Positions 27,712 through 37,933 of a DNA stretch of 64,000 nucleotides are shown piece after piece. The notes below the pieces were generated by a model. That model did not search any database. It was given only the letters and a program-made list of their open reading frames with translations, and had not been told where the DNA came from. The DNA comes from Rhodoferax sp. (GTDB lineage Bacteria; Pseudomonadota; Gammaproteobacteria; Burkholderiales; Burkholderiaceae_C), in assembly GCA_030682475.1 (NCBI GenBank), contig JAUXOA010000053.1:22848-86847 (forward strand), read 5' to 3'. Made by a program: the position numbers and the translations under genes. How positions within the stretch are numbered: the stretch's first letter is position 1; every line of letters begins with the position of its first letter.

Positions 27712-27961
27712 ATGGTACCGAAACTGCTCATTGCATTGCCACACCGCCCCTGGGCGGTGTGGCTGGCCGTTTTGCTCGCCATCCACAGATCGTGCCGTCC
27801 CTGCACACCACTCTTCGGCCCCTCTCTTTGTTGTGCTGGACGATCCCGGAAAACCCACGATCCGGCAGGCTTTTTTCTTTTCCACCAACGACGCCTCGGT
27901 GGCCCAGCCGCGCGGGCCGCCGGACACCTCGCTTCAGTCTTCGCCGCCTGACCGGTTGTAA
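27712..27961 (+). pseudogene. DUF2946 gene with internal deletion and frameshift
   Basis: The first 23 codons (MVPKLLIALPHRPWAVWLAV...) align with the start of the intact gene at 24981 (MSPK...LRRPPALWLAV). Then the sequence jumps, in another frame, to PSTDRAVPAHHSS and DDPGKPTIRQAFFFST, which match the C-terminal part of that gene (PSTDRAVPAS..., DPGEPTIWQAFFFST). About 175 bp including the CxxC segment is missing, with the join near a shared CCGT. No intact protein can be made. It lies between the two TonB receptor genes. Confidence 0.85.
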
Positions 27962-28027
27962 CTGACCGACTGAGTCATTCAGGTTTCTTTCAGCTTGAAC
28001 AAAAATTTTTACCACCAAGGACCTCAA

Positions 28028-30226
28028 ATGAGAAATTTTCAAAAAACCCTGATTGCCACTTTGGCCGGCAGCCTCTTTTCGCCGCTGGCCTGGCCGCAAT
28101 CGCCGGCCGCGCAGGTGCCACCCAGCGAGCAAACCCTCACGCCCGTGACCATCACCGCCACCCGAACCGATTCCAGTGAAAAATTGCCGTTGGACGAATC
28201 CAATGCCACCGGCTCGCGCCTGGGTCTTACTGCCCGTGAAACACCGGCTTCGGTATCCATCGTGAACCGTGCCACTATTGAGAAGCGCGGCGCGGAGAAC
28301 ACCCAGGAAATTCTCTCCAGCGTGCCCGGCATCACGGCCGCGTCGCCCCCCGGATCGGCCGGTTCGGTGTTTTATCGCGGCTTCGGCGCGGCGAGCCTGA
28401 CCCAGCTCTTCAACGGCATCACGCCGCAATACGACGCCATTTCGGCGCGCCCGGTCGATAGCTGGATCTACGAGCGCGTGGAGGTGATCGGCGGGCCCTC
28501 GACCTATCTGTTCGGCGCCGGGGCCGTGGGGGGCTCGATCAACTACGTCACCAAGCTGGCCCATCGGGAGGGCGATACGCTGGAGGCGCGCGCACGCTAC
28601 GGCTCCTTTGCCACCACGGACCTGGCGCTGGGCCTGAATCGCCGCCTGGGGCCGGCACAGGGCGTGCAAAACTTCGTGCGCCTGGACGTCAACAACAGCC
28701 ATAGCAATGGCTACGTGGACGGGCAGGAACGCAACGCGCTGAATGTGGCCGCCTCCTTGCTGACCGACGTGAATTCCCGGCTGTCGCACACGCTGGCGCT
28801 GGAGTACCAGCACGAGAAGGTGGACCGTCCCTACTGGGGCACGCCGCTGCTCAATCCCGCCACGGGCGAGGGCCGCATCGACCCCGCCACCCGGTTCAAG
28901 AACTACAACTCGGCGGACGGCATCTATGAGCAGACCGTGCAATGGACGCGGTCCCTGCTGGAGTACCGCCTCTCCCCGCAAACCACGATCAGGAACACGC
29001 TGTACCACTACGACGCGCTGCGTGACTACCGCAATGTCGAGACCTACAGATTCAACACTGCGAATACGGCGGTGATTCGCTCCAACGCCTTGCTGCAACG
29101 GCACGACCAGCAACTCACCGGCGACCGCGTGGAGTTGACGCACAAGGGCACTTTGGCGGGCATGAAGTCCGACTGGTCGGCCGGACTGGACTACAGCAGG
29201 AATACGCAGACACGTTTTCCGCGTTCCCTGTCGGCAACGGTGAGCACCGTGAACCCGACGCAGTTCACCACGGAAAAATTCTTCGACGTGCCCGGCATGG
29301 TGCCCGGCTTCAACCCGGATCGCACCAACAAGGTCGACACGCTGGCGCTGTTCCTGGAAAACCGCACCCGGCTCACGGCACCCCTGTCGCTGGTCACGGG
29401 TCTGCGGCACGACCAGATTACGCTGGAGGGCATCAATCACCTGGCCGCTACCGCGACCAATCCGGCCTACTTCAAGAACATCTACCGGCCCACCACCGGG
29501 CGGCTGGGCCTGGTGTATGACCTGACGCCGCATGCCAACGTCTATGTCCAGTACAGCACGGCGGCCGATCCCCCGGCCGGCATTCTGACCACTGCGTCGT
29601 TCGCCCAAGTGCGAAATTTCGACCTGACCACGGGCCGCCAGTTTGAGGTCGGCAGCAAATTCGACTACCTTGACGGGCGTGGATCGGCGACGCTGGCGGC
29701 CTACACGATCACGCGCAAGAACCTGGCGATTGCCGATCAGAACAACCCTGGTATCACGATTCCGGTGGGGCAGCAATCGGCCCGCGGAGTGGAGGCGGCA
29801 ACGTCGCTGAAAGTCTCCCCCACCTTTAACGTGCAGGGCAACCTGGCTTACACCGTCGCGAAATATGACGCGTTCATGGAGAACGTGGGCGGCAAGCCGG
29901 TCTCACGGGCGGGCAACGTTCCCGGCAATGTGCCGGACTGGGTGGCCAACCTCTGGCTCAATTGGAACCTCAGCCCGAACGTGCAACTGGGCGTGGACGC
30001 GCGCTATGTGTCACGGCGCTACGGCAACACCGCGAACACAATTTGGGACCCGGCCTACACCCTGTTCGGCGCCAGCCTGAGCTACCAGCTCAACCGGCAA
30101 ACCCAGCTCACCGTGCGGGCGAAAAACCTGGGCGACAAGGTGTATGCCGCCTCGGTGAGAGCCAGCAGCTTCTACCTGGGAGCGCCGCGCTCGCTGGACG
30201 TGACGCTGCACACGTCGTTTTATTGA
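28028..30226 (+). CDS. TonB-dependent siderophore receptor
   Basis: 732 residues from the ATG at 28028 after CCAAGGACCTCAA. Signal peptide about 1-27 (GSLFSPLAWPQ). The plug shows ETPASVSIVNRATIEKRG, IYERVEVIGGPSTYLFGAGA and GGSINYVTK, typical of ferric-siderophore receptors (FhuA/FpvA class). The barrel ends in an aromatic residue (HTSFY). The PepSY protein gene directly downstream, common beside such receptors, supports iron uptake. The siderophore is unknown, and no synthesis genes are in view. Confidence 0.9.
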   Translation: MRNFQKTLIATLAGSLFSPLAWPQSPAAQVPPSEQTLTPVTITATRTDSSEKLPLDESNATGSRLGLTARETPASVSIVNRATIEKRGAENTQEILSSVPGITAASPPGSAGSVFYRGFGAASLTQLFNGITPQYDAISARPVDSWIYERVEVIGGPSTYLFGAGAVGGSINYVTKLAHREGDTLEARARYGSFATTDLALGLNRRLGPAQGVQNFVRLDVNNSHSNGYVDGQERNALNVAASLLTDVNSRLSHTLALEYQHEKVDRPYWGTPLLNPATGEGRIDPATRFKNYNSADGIYEQTVQWTRSLLEYRLSPQTTIRNTLYHYDALRDYRNVETYRFNTANTAVIRSNALLQRHDQQLTGDRVELTHKGTLAGMKSDWSAGLDYSRNTQTRFPRSLSATVSTVNPTQFTTEKFFDVPGMVPGFNPDRTNKVDTLALFLENRTRLTAPLSLVTGLRHDQITLEGINHLAATATNPAYFKNIYRPTTGRLGLVYDLTPHANVYVQYSTAADPPAGILTTASFAQVRNFDLTTGRQFEVGSKFDYLDGRGSATLAAYTITRKNLAIADQNNPGITIPVGQQSARGVEAATSLKVSPTFNVQGNLAYTVAKYDAFMENVGGKPVSRAGNVPGNVPDWVANLWLNWNLSPNVQLGVDARYVSRRYGNTANTIWDPAYTLFGASLSYQLNRQTQLTVRAKNLGDKVYAASVRASSFYLGAPRSLDVTLHTSFY

Positions 30227-30234
30227 AACTTTGC

Positions 30235-30276
30235 GGGACAGACCGCCGCTGCGCGCAGCGAGCAAGCTCTGTCCTC
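30235..30276. repeat. GGACAGA interspersed hairpin, copy 4
   Basis: GGACAGA (30236-30242) pairs with TCTGTCC (30268-30274). The inner sequence GCGAGCAAGCTCTGTCCTCAAC matches the reverse complement of copy 3 (11350-11390) almost base for base, so the two copies are inverted relative to each other. It starts 8 bp after the receptor stop and ends 18 bp before the PepSY gene. Confidence 0.75.
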
Positions 30277-30294
30277 AACTGATTAAGGTGAGCC

Positions 30295-31824
30295 ATGAAG
30301 CGCACGCTGTATCTGGTGCATCGCTGGCTGGGGATCGTCCTGTGCCTGTTCATGGCCATGTGGTTTTTCTCCGGCGTCGTGATGATGTACGTGGGCTATC
30401 CCAAGCTCACGCCCTCCGAGCGACTGGCAGCGCTGCCAGCGCTCGATGCGTCGCGCTGTTGCGCGGCGCTGCCCGAGATCCTGGCGGCCGCCGCACGCAC
30501 GGAAAATCCCAAAGGTGTCCGTCTCACGTCGGTAGGGGGGGTGCCGCGTGCCGTGCTGTCCTACGGCCGCTCAGGCGTGGTGGCGGTGGACGCCGTCAGC
30601 GCACGACGGATTGATGCCGTGAGCTCGGCGGACGCACTCGCGGCGTCCCAGGCCTTCATGCCGGGCATCCACGCCAGTTATCCGGCGCTGGTGACGGAAG
30701 ATGCCTGGACCCATTCCAAAGCGATGGATCCGCATCGTCCCCTGTACCGCATCCAGATGGCCGACCCGCAGGCCACGGTGCTGTACGTGTCGGGCCAAAC
30801 CGGCGAGGTGGTGCGCGACGCCACCGGCACCGAGCGTGTCTGGAACTGGGTGGGCGCCTGGATTCATTGGCTCTACCCTTTGCGTGGCGGGATGGTGGAC
30901 CGGTACTGGACCGACATCGTGATTTACACGTCCATCGCGGCCACGGTGCTGGCCCTGCTGGGCCTGGTGGTGGGGGTGTGGCGCTGGCGCTTTTCGGGGC
31001 GGTTTCGCAGTGGTTCGCATTCACCCTATCGCGAGCCGTGGATGCGTTGGCATCATCTGCTGGGGCTGGTGTTCGGCGTCATGACGGCCGCCTTTATTTT
31101 CAGCGGCCTGATGTCAATGAACCCGTTCAAGGTGCTCGATTCCGGTGCGCCCAAACTGGAGCAGCGAATGGCAACGCATGACCGCTGGCAAGCCCGGCAC
31201 TTCGTGCTGTCCGCGCCGCAGGCCCTGAACCGCTTTGCTGCCAGCGGCTTTGCCGCGCGGGAGCTGGAGTGGCGCATGGTGGATGGCGTGGGCTATTTTC
31301 TGGCGCTGGACGGACAGGGGCGCAGCCGCCTTCTGGCCGCAGGGGCCACGGCAGACGATGCACAGCCGTTCGAGGCGTTCAGCATGGCGCAAATGCAGAC
31401 CCTGGGCAGCGCCTTGTTTCCAAAAAACAAAGTCATCGAATCGACGGTGCTCACGGCGTACGACACCTATTACTACAGCCGCGAGCCGCACACCATGGGG
31501 GGCGGGGTCAAGCGCCTGCCGGTGTTACGGCTCAAGTTCGATGACGCGCAGGCAAGCTGGCTCCATCTGGACCCAAGCACCGGCGCGGTCATCAGCCAGC
31601 TTGACTCGCACAGCCGCGCGCGGCGCTGGCTGTTTGCCTTCTTGCACAGTTGGGATTGGCTGCCCCTGCTGGAGCGTCGGCCCCTGTGGGATATCTGGAT
31701 GGTCGCCTTCAGCGTGGGCGGCTTCATCATCAGCGTGACCGGCACCGTACTCGGATGGCGGCGGCTGCAGCGCAAAAAGAGCGAGTGGGCGGCAGCGGGT
31801 TTGCGCGCCCGTGCCTCCCTGTAG
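30295..31824 (+). CDS. PepSY-associated membrane protein
   Basis: 509 residues with about four membrane helices: an N-terminal helix (HRWLGIVLCLFMAMWFFSGV), a second near 205-225, a third within WHHLLGLVFGVMTAAFIFSG, and a last one ending GTVLGWRRLQRKK. The periplasmic parts are of PepSY type. Relatives next to siderophore receptors are thought to act as heme-containing ferric reductases; conserved His residues in the helices (HRW, WHH, FLHSW) fit this. Function here is inference. Confidence 0.82.
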   Translation: MKRTLYLVHRWLGIVLCLFMAMWFFSGVVMMYVGYPKLTPSERLAALPALDASRCCAALPEILAAAARTENPKGVRLTSVGGVPRAVLSYGRSGVVAVDAVSARRIDAVSSADALAASQAFMPGIHASYPALVTEDAWTHSKAMDPHRPLYRIQMADPQATVLYVSGQTGEVVRDATGTERVWNWVGAWIHWLYPLRGGMVDRYWTDIVIYTSIAATVLALLGLVVGVWRWRFSGRFRSGSHSPYREPWMRWHHLLGLVFGVMTAAFIFSGLMSMNPFKVLDSGAPKLEQRMATHDRWQARHFVLSAPQALNRFAASGFAARELEWRMVDGVGYFLALDGQGRSRLLAAGATADDAQPFEAFSMAQMQTLGSALFPKNKVIESTVLTAYDTYYYSREPHTMGGGVKRLPVLRLKFDDAQASWLHLDPSTGAVISQLDSHSRARRWLFAFLHSWDWLPLLERRPLWDIWMVAFSVGGFIISVTGTVLGWRRLQRKKSEWAAAGLRARASL

Positions 31825-31929
31825 TCGCAGAATCATTGATGCCTCGTTGGACAAGTTTTTCTATCGCCATCCGCGCCACATTGGGGTAAGCTGTCGGCAG
31901 TTCAATGTTGACAATCCTTTGGAGCGAAT

Positions 31930-32439
31930 ATGAGTGATTCACAGAACGCTGGTTTCGGTAAATTCGTCCCCGGTTTTGACTTTCTCCAGAACCTGGCCAA
32001 GGGCACATCTGAGACCATGCCACAGATGCCCAACCTGGCCAACTGGATTGCGCCCACGCTCAATCTGGAGGAGCTCGAAAAACGTATTTCGGAACTCAAG
32101 ACGGTGCATTTTTGGCTGGAACAAAATTCCCGGGCACTGGCGGCCACCGTGCAGGCGCTGGAGGTGCAGAAAATGACCCTGGCCACGCTCAAGGGTATGA
32201 ATTTCAACGTCGGCGATATGGCCAATGCGCTCAAGCCCAAGGCGGCCCAGCCCGCCACCACGGCGGCCGGGCTGGTTGATCCGATGCAATTGTGGGGCTC
32301 GCTGACGCAGCAGTTTCAGCAAATCGCCGCCAGCGCCATGAAAGATGCCGGCAAAAATAGCGCCATCGACGCCACCCAAAACGTGGTTAAAAAAACGGCC
32401 ACAAAAGCCACTAAAAAAACGCGCGCTCGAACCACCTGA
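31930..32439 (+). CDS. phaM: PhaM-like polyhydroxyalkanoate granule protein
   Basis: 169 residues. PhaM of Ralstonia activates PHB synthase and ties granules to the nucleoid. The fold is suggested by MPNLANWIAPTLNLEELEKR and the helix LKTVHFWLEQNSRALAATVQ, which are family hallmarks, and by the Lys/Ala/Thr-rich tail (KKTATKATKKTRARTT), a histone-H1-like DNA-binding end. TGGAGCGAAT precedes the ATG. Its stop overlaps the next start by 1 bp. Confidence 0.85.
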   Translation: MSDSQNAGFGKFVPGFDFLQNLAKGTSETMPQMPNLANWIAPTLNLEELEKRISELKTVHFWLEQNSRALAATVQALEVQKMTLATLKGMNFNVGDMANALKPKAAQPATTAAGLVDPMQLWGSLTQQFQQIAASAMKDAGKNSAIDATQNVVKKTATKATKKTRARTT

Positions 32440-33740
32440 TGCCGCAACTTGCGAGTGCCACGATGAAGCTGTTCCCCTACGGCCATGCCACGCACCCCCA
32501 GTGGCGCATGGCGGCCGGCTTGGTGTTGGCGCAACTGCGGGCCCAGATGGCGCTGCACGGCTATGCCAGCGCACCCACGCTGGCCCTGCTCTACATCACC
32601 GACCACTACGCATCTCAGGCGCAGGATATTCTGGATCACCTGAGCGCCGAATTGCCCGAAATCACCGATTGGTCGGGCACGGTGGGCGTGGGCATCGCGT
32701 CCAACAACGTGGAGTATTTTGATGAACCGGCGCTGGCGCTGATGTTGTGCGAGCTGCCGACTGACCAGTACCGGGTGTTTTCCGGTGTGGCGCCGCTGGG
32801 GCTGGGTTTTGAGGCCCACACGGCGCTGATTCACGCCGATGCCAATACCCCCGATCTGGGCGAACTCATCGTCGAAATGGCCGCCCGCACGGCGTCGGGT
32901 TATCTGTTTGGCGGCTTGTCGTCGAGCCGCTCAAAAACGGTGCAGTTTGCCGTCGGCGGTGATGGCAATATCCGCGGACAGGGTGCCGCCCGTGGTGTCT
33001 TCAGTGGCGGCTTGAGCGGTGTCGCATTTGGCGCCGGGGTGAGCCTGGTGTCACGCGTCACGCAGGGCTGTTTACCCGTGTCCAAAGCCCATCAGGTTAC
33101 CGCCGCCGAGCACAATGTGGTGACCCGGCTGGATGGCGAGCCGGCGCTGGATCTGATGCTGAATGAGCTCGGGGTGTCGCTGGATCAGCCGGAACAGGCT
33201 TTAAGGGCAGTGCGCGCCACTCTGGTGGGCTTGATGCACCCGGCGGGCAGCGGGGGCCGGGCAGGCGACGGGCTTGCCGTCAGCCGTACCGGTAACTTTG
33301 GCAGCGATGTGCTGGTGCGTCACATCATCGGCCTGGACCCGGCCCGGCGCGGCGTTGCCGTCTCAGACCCTCTGGAAGTGGGTATGCAACTGGCTTTTTG
33401 CCAGCGCAATGCCCAGGCCGCCAAGGTCGATTTGATACGTGTCTGCGCCGAGATCCGTGAAGAACTGGAGCCCGAAGAATTGCCGGTAGAAACGGCTACG
33501 GCACTGGCGGCATCCGAGGTCGCGTCGGCGCCGCATCCGGCGCGCGGCATCGCTGGCGCGGTCTACGTGAGCTGTTCCGGGCGCGGCGGTCCGCATTTCG
33601 GCGGGCCCAGTGCCGAGCTGCAAATCGTGCGCCGGGCGCTGGGCGATGTGCCGCTGGTGGGCTTCTTTGCGGGGGGTGAGATTGCCCGCCATCATCTGTA
33701 CGGTTACACCGGGGTGCTGACGGTTTTTACAAGCAATTAG
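32439..33740 (+). CDS. FIST domain sensor protein
   Basis: 433 residues; an ATG at 32463 (MKLFPYGHAT) is the alternative start. An N-terminal FIST domain (GLVLAQLRAQ through GYLFGGLSSS) and a C-terminal FIST_C domain (GREVSDPLEVGMQL-like region and GIAGAVYVSCSGRGGPHFG) are visible. FIST proteins are predicted small-ligand sensors. It is translationally coupled to phaM (TGATG), so a role in storage or nutrient sensing is possible but unproven. Confidence 0.8.
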   Translation: MPQLASATMKLFPYGHATHPQWRMAAGLVLAQLRAQMALHGYASAPTLALLYITDHYASQAQDILDHLSAELPEITDWSGTVGVGIASNNVEYFDEPALALMLCELPTDQYRVFSGVAPLGLGFEAHTALIHADANTPDLGELIVEMAARTASGYLFGGLSSSRSKTVQFAVGGDGNIRGQGAARGVFSGGLSGVAFGAGVSLVSRVTQGCLPVSKAHQVTAAEHNVVTRLDGEPALDLMLNELGVSLDQPEQALRAVRATLVGLMHPAGSGGRAGDGLAVSRTGNFGSDVLVRHIIGLDPARRGVAVSDPLEVGMQLAFCQRNAQAAKVDLIRVCAEIREELEPEELPVETATALAASEVASAPHPARGIAGAVYVSCSGRGGPHFGGPSAELQIVRRALGDVPLVGFFAGGEIARHHLYGYTGVLTVFTSN

Positions 33741-33757
33741 ATGGGTAGCCTCCTCGG

Positions 33758-34972
<1,215 letters not shown>

Positions 34973-35051
34973 CTAGCCCCTCGTTTGTTGCAGCTTGCGA
35001 ACGCCACGCCGACAGCGCAGTTGCCATCTGTTCGGGTGCAACGCGCACGGA

Positions 35052-35080
35052 TTGCTTTACTTTGTTATTTGCTTTATATT
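35052..35080 (+). promoter_or_regulatory. Predicted promoter of vapBC with TTTAC repeats
   Basis: TTGCTT (35052-35057) and TATATT (35075-35080) are 17 bp apart in an AT-rich island. TTTAC occurs at 35056, 35079 and 35090; the last two are 11 bp apart, one helical turn, so they could be antitoxin binding sites over the promoter. The vapB start is 39 bp downstream. Confidence 0.5.
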
Positions 35081-35119
35081 TACATTGTCTTTACATCATT
35101 CGAATTCAAAGGAGATGCC

Positions 35120-35350
35120 ATGCAATCTGAAGCCATCGTTTCCAGCAAAGGGCAGGTCACACTGCCGGCCGCCATGCGCGCCAAGCTTGGCATTGGGGCG
35201 GGTTCCCGTATTCACTTTGAGCTGCGCGGGAAGGAGTTGGTCATCAAGCCCGAGCTTCCAATGAGCGCCTATTACGGCATGCTCAAGGGCTACAAGCTTG
35301 ATCCGGCCGATCTGGAAATTCCCAAAGAGCCGGACCGGGAGTTCGAATGA
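35120..35350 (+). CDS. VapB-type antitoxin, AbrB/SpoVT fold
   Basis: 76 residues from the ATG at 35120, fixed by AAAGGAGATGCC. The swapped-hairpin AbrB domain is clear: SKGQVTLPAAMRAKLGIGAG, followed by IHFELRGKELVIKPE. The C-terminal 25 residues ([19 protein letters not shown]) would bind the toxin. It overlaps the toxin by 4 bp, as in most vapBC pairs. A long open frame runs into it from upstream, but that part is antisense to tgt. Confidence 0.88.
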   Translation: MQSEAIVSSKGQVTLPAAMRAKLGIGAGSRIHFELRGKELVIKPELPMSAYYGMLKGYKLDPADLEIPKEPDREFE

Positions 35351-35721
35351 ATGTCGTCGATTCTTCCGGTTGGATTGAGTTTTTCCTCGCGGGTCCCAGC
35401 GGCCCCTTGTTCAAGCCGGTGATCGAGCAGCGCGACAAGCTGTTGGTGCCCGTCATCGCGCTGTACGAAGTTCACAAAATCCTCAGCCGCAAGATGCCTG
35501 CTGACGTGGTGGCATCGTGTCTGAACGTGATGCGCCTGGGCCGCGTGCTGGAGCTGACCGACCGCCGCGCCATTGCCGCCGCCGATATCGCGCTTCACCA
35601 CCGCCTGGCGCTGGCCGATGCGGTGATGTACGCCATGGCGCTGGAACACAAGGCCACTTTCTGGACGCAGGACGTCGACTATCAGGGCTTGCCCGGCGTC
35701 AACTTTTTCCCGAAACCCTGA
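35347..35721 (+). CDS. VapC-type PIN-domain toxin
   Basis: 124 residues. PIN ribonucleases use three or four acidic residues with Mg2+; Asp5 ([13 protein letters not shown]), Glu42 ([10 protein letters not shown]) and the Asp of [12 protein letters not shown] fit. VapC toxins typically cut tRNA anticodon loops or rRNA. The start overlaps vapB (ATGA). The last 23 bp overlap the 3' end of queA on the other strand. It is the most likely reason why queA and tgt are apart here. Confidence 0.88.
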   Translation: MNVVDSSGWIEFFLAGPSGPLFKPVIEQRDKLLVPVIALYEVHKILSRKMPADVVASCLNVMRLGRVLELTDRRAIAAADIALHHRLALADAVMYAMALEHKATFWTQDVDYQGLPGVNFFPKP

Positions 35722-36802
35722 CTTGCTGACGCGTCAACAGCATCGAGTCACCGTAACTGAAAAATCGGTACTGTTCATGGATGGCATGGGCGTACAGCGC
35801 CATGATGTGCTCATAACCCGCGAAGGCGCTCACCAGCATCATCAGGGTGGACTTGGGCAGGTGAAAGTTGGTGATCAGCAGGTCCACCAATTGAAAATTA
35901 AACCCCGGCGTGATGAAAATGTGAGTGTCCCCCGTCACTTGCCCGGTTTGAGCCCAGGCTTCCAGCGTGCGCACGGTGGTGGTGCCCACGGCGACGATGC
36001 GGCCGCCGCGAGCGCGGCAATCGACAATCGCTTGCTGCGTGGCCAGGGGTACGTCGTACCACTCGCTGTGCATCTGGTGCTCGGCCAGGTTCTCGGTCTT
36101 GACCGGCTGGAACGTGCCGGCCCCCACGTGCAGCGTGACGTGGGCGCGCTGCACACCGATGGCGTCAATCGCGGCGAGCAGGGCGTTATCAAAATGCAGC
36201 GCGGCGGTGGGGGCCGCCACAGCGCCGGGGTTTTTGGCAAAGACGGTTTGGTAGCGCGCCGCATCTTCGGCGGAATCGGTGTGGGTGATGTAGGGCGGCA
36301 GCGGCACGTGACCGTGGCGTTCCATCAGGGTATGGGGGTCGTCACCGGCGTCGTTGGACAGCACAAAGCGGAACAGGGCGCCGTCGGCATCGGGCCAGCG
36401 GCCCAGCAGCGTGGCGCGCAGCTTGTCGTGCGTGCCGGGCGCGCCCGTCAAGGCCAGCGTGGTGCCGACCTCGGGCTTCTTGCTCACGCGCATGTGGGCC
36501 GCCACCTGGTTGCCGCCCAGTACCCGCTCAATCAGCAGCTCCAGCTTGCCGCCGGTGGGCTTTTCTCCAAACAGGCGTGCCTTGATGACCTTGGTGTCGT
36601 TGAAAACCAGCAGATCGCCGGGGTTCAGCAGGGAGGGCAACTCGCGAAAAATGCGGTCTGTTGGTGTTGTGTTGGCGTCATCCAGCAGGCGTGAGCCGCT
36701 GCGCTCAGGGGCGGGATGCTGGGCGATCAGCGCTTCGGGCAATACGAAGTCGAAGTCGCTCAGGGTGAAGGCGCGCGTGGCGCCGGGAAAAGAGGTGAGC
36801 AT
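35699..36802 (-). CDS. queA: S-adenosylmethionine:tRNA ribosyltransferase-isomerase
   Basis: 367 residues from [20 protein letters not shown]. The open frame extends further upstream, but the usual QueA N-terminus begins here. It transfers the ribose of SAM to preQ1-tRNA, forming epoxyqueuosine. Signatures: [40 protein letters not shown], and [17 protein letters not shown] near the end. Its partner tgt lies 740 bp downstream with vapBC in between. Confidence 0.96.
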   Translation of the reverse strand: MLTSFPGATRAFTLSDFDFVLPEALIAQHPAPERSGSRLLDDANTTPTDRIFRELPSLLNPGDLLVFNDTKVIKARLFGEKPTGGKLELLIERVLGGNQVAAHMRVSKKPEVGTTLALTGAPGTHDKLRATLLGRWPDADGALFRFVLSNDAGDDPHTLMERHGHVPLPPYITHTDSAEDAARYQTVFAKNPGAVAAPTAALHFDNALLAAIDAIGVQRAHVTLHVGAGTFQPVKTENLAEHQMHSEWYDVPLATQQAIVDCRARGGRIVAVGTTTVRTLEAWAQTGQVTGDTHIFITPGFNFQLVDLLITNFHLPKSTLMMLVSAFAGYEHIMALYAHAIHEQYRFFSYGDSMLLTRQQVRVSGKS

Positions 36803-37039
36803 AGTGCTTGAGGGTTGGACAAACCCGTACCAAGTTGAAAAGACAGGGCGGAATTGTCCCATGCCGCAACCGCCGACGTTCCAGTCCGCGGCACAGGCAA
36901 CTGCCAGGGCGGTGGCCGACACAGCCGTCTCGGGGGCCGCCAGTTGACGGTGACTTGGCCGATGGCTCGGCCGGAAATATCCATTTGGTTACAAATTTAC
37001 TTTAAATGTGCTAGTTGCACATTTATACTGAGGCCAATT

Positions 37040-37903
37040 ATGCGAAATCCATCCATGTCACCGTCTGGAGACCCTTCCGCACTGGATACCCTGAGTACCG
37101 ACCAGCAGGCCGTGCTGAATGCGCTGGACGGCGTGCTGGCGCCGCTGGCCCAGCTTTGCATTGCCAGGGGTATCCGCATTCGCGCGGTGGAGGATCGGCT
37201 GCGCGTGGCCCTTGTGCAGGCGGCGCGCGACGCCCACCCCACCCAGTCATCCACCCGACTCACCAGTCGTATCAGCGCCACCACCGGACTGACCCGGCGC
37301 GAAGTCGCTCGCCTCGAGCGCCAGCCCGACCCAGCCCGTGAACTGCGACGCTCGCCGCTTTCCGAGCTGTTCACGCGCTGGCTGTCCAACCCCGGGCTGC
37401 GTGACCCAAACAACAAACCGCTCAAGCTGCCACGGCAGGGGCCGGCCCCGAGCTTCGAGAGCCTGGCCCAGTCGATCACGCGCGACGTGCATCCGCGCAC
37501 GCTGCTCGACGAGTTGTGCCGACTGCAACTGGTCGCCTACGATACTGCCAGCGACAGCGTGCAGTTGCTGCGCGAAGCATTTGTGCCGCGTGGCGACTGG
37601 GCCCGCATGTTGGCCTTTTTGGGCGACAACGTGGGCGACCATTTCCGTGCCGCCGTGGCCAACGTGCTGCAGGACGGCAAGCAGCAAATTGAACAGTCGA
37701 TCTTCGCCGACGAACTGTCGGCCGAGTCGCTGGCGCGGGCGCGTGACCTGATGACGCAGCAATGGCGCACGCTGCTGGCGCAGGTTGCACCGCAGCTGGA
37801 AAAAATGATCGAAGCCGATCGGGAATCAGGCCGATCGCAGGACCACAGCCTGCGCATTGGCCTGTTCACCTGGTCGCAGGCCATGGCAACAACGCCAGAA
37901 TGA
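37040..37903 (+). CDS. DUF6502-type protein
   Basis: 287 residues from the ATG at 37040 after CTGAGGCCAATT. Cytoplasmic, helical. SRISATTGLTRREVARLERQ at about 75-94 looks like a winged-helix or helix-turn-helix recognition region, and RDVHPRTLLDELCRLQLVAY follows. I recall proteins like this being named DUF6502 and encoded just before a DUF5666 lipoprotein in Burkholderiales, as here. A regulator or adaptor role is inference. Confidence 0.65.
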   Translation: MRNPSMSPSGDPSALDTLSTDQQAVLNALDGVLAPLAQLCIARGIRIRAVEDRLRVALVQAARDAHPTQSSTRLTSRISATTGLTRREVARLERQPDPARELRRSPLSELFTRWLSNPGLRDPNNKPLKLPRQGPAPSFESLAQSITRDVHPRTLLDELCRLQLVAYDTASDSVQLLREAFVPRGDWARMLAFLGDNVGDHFRAAVANVLQDGKQQIEQSIFADELSAESLARARDLMTQQWRTLLAQVAPQLEKMIEADRESGRSQDHSLRIGLFTWSQAMATTPE

Positions 37904-37933
37904 ACCATTTACCTTAACCCCAAGGAGCATTGC

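Noticed and set aside
27728..29776. 682-codon minus-strand frame over the siderophore receptor
   Set aside because: Mirror of the receptor gene, whose plug and barrel motifs are unmistakable on the plus strand.
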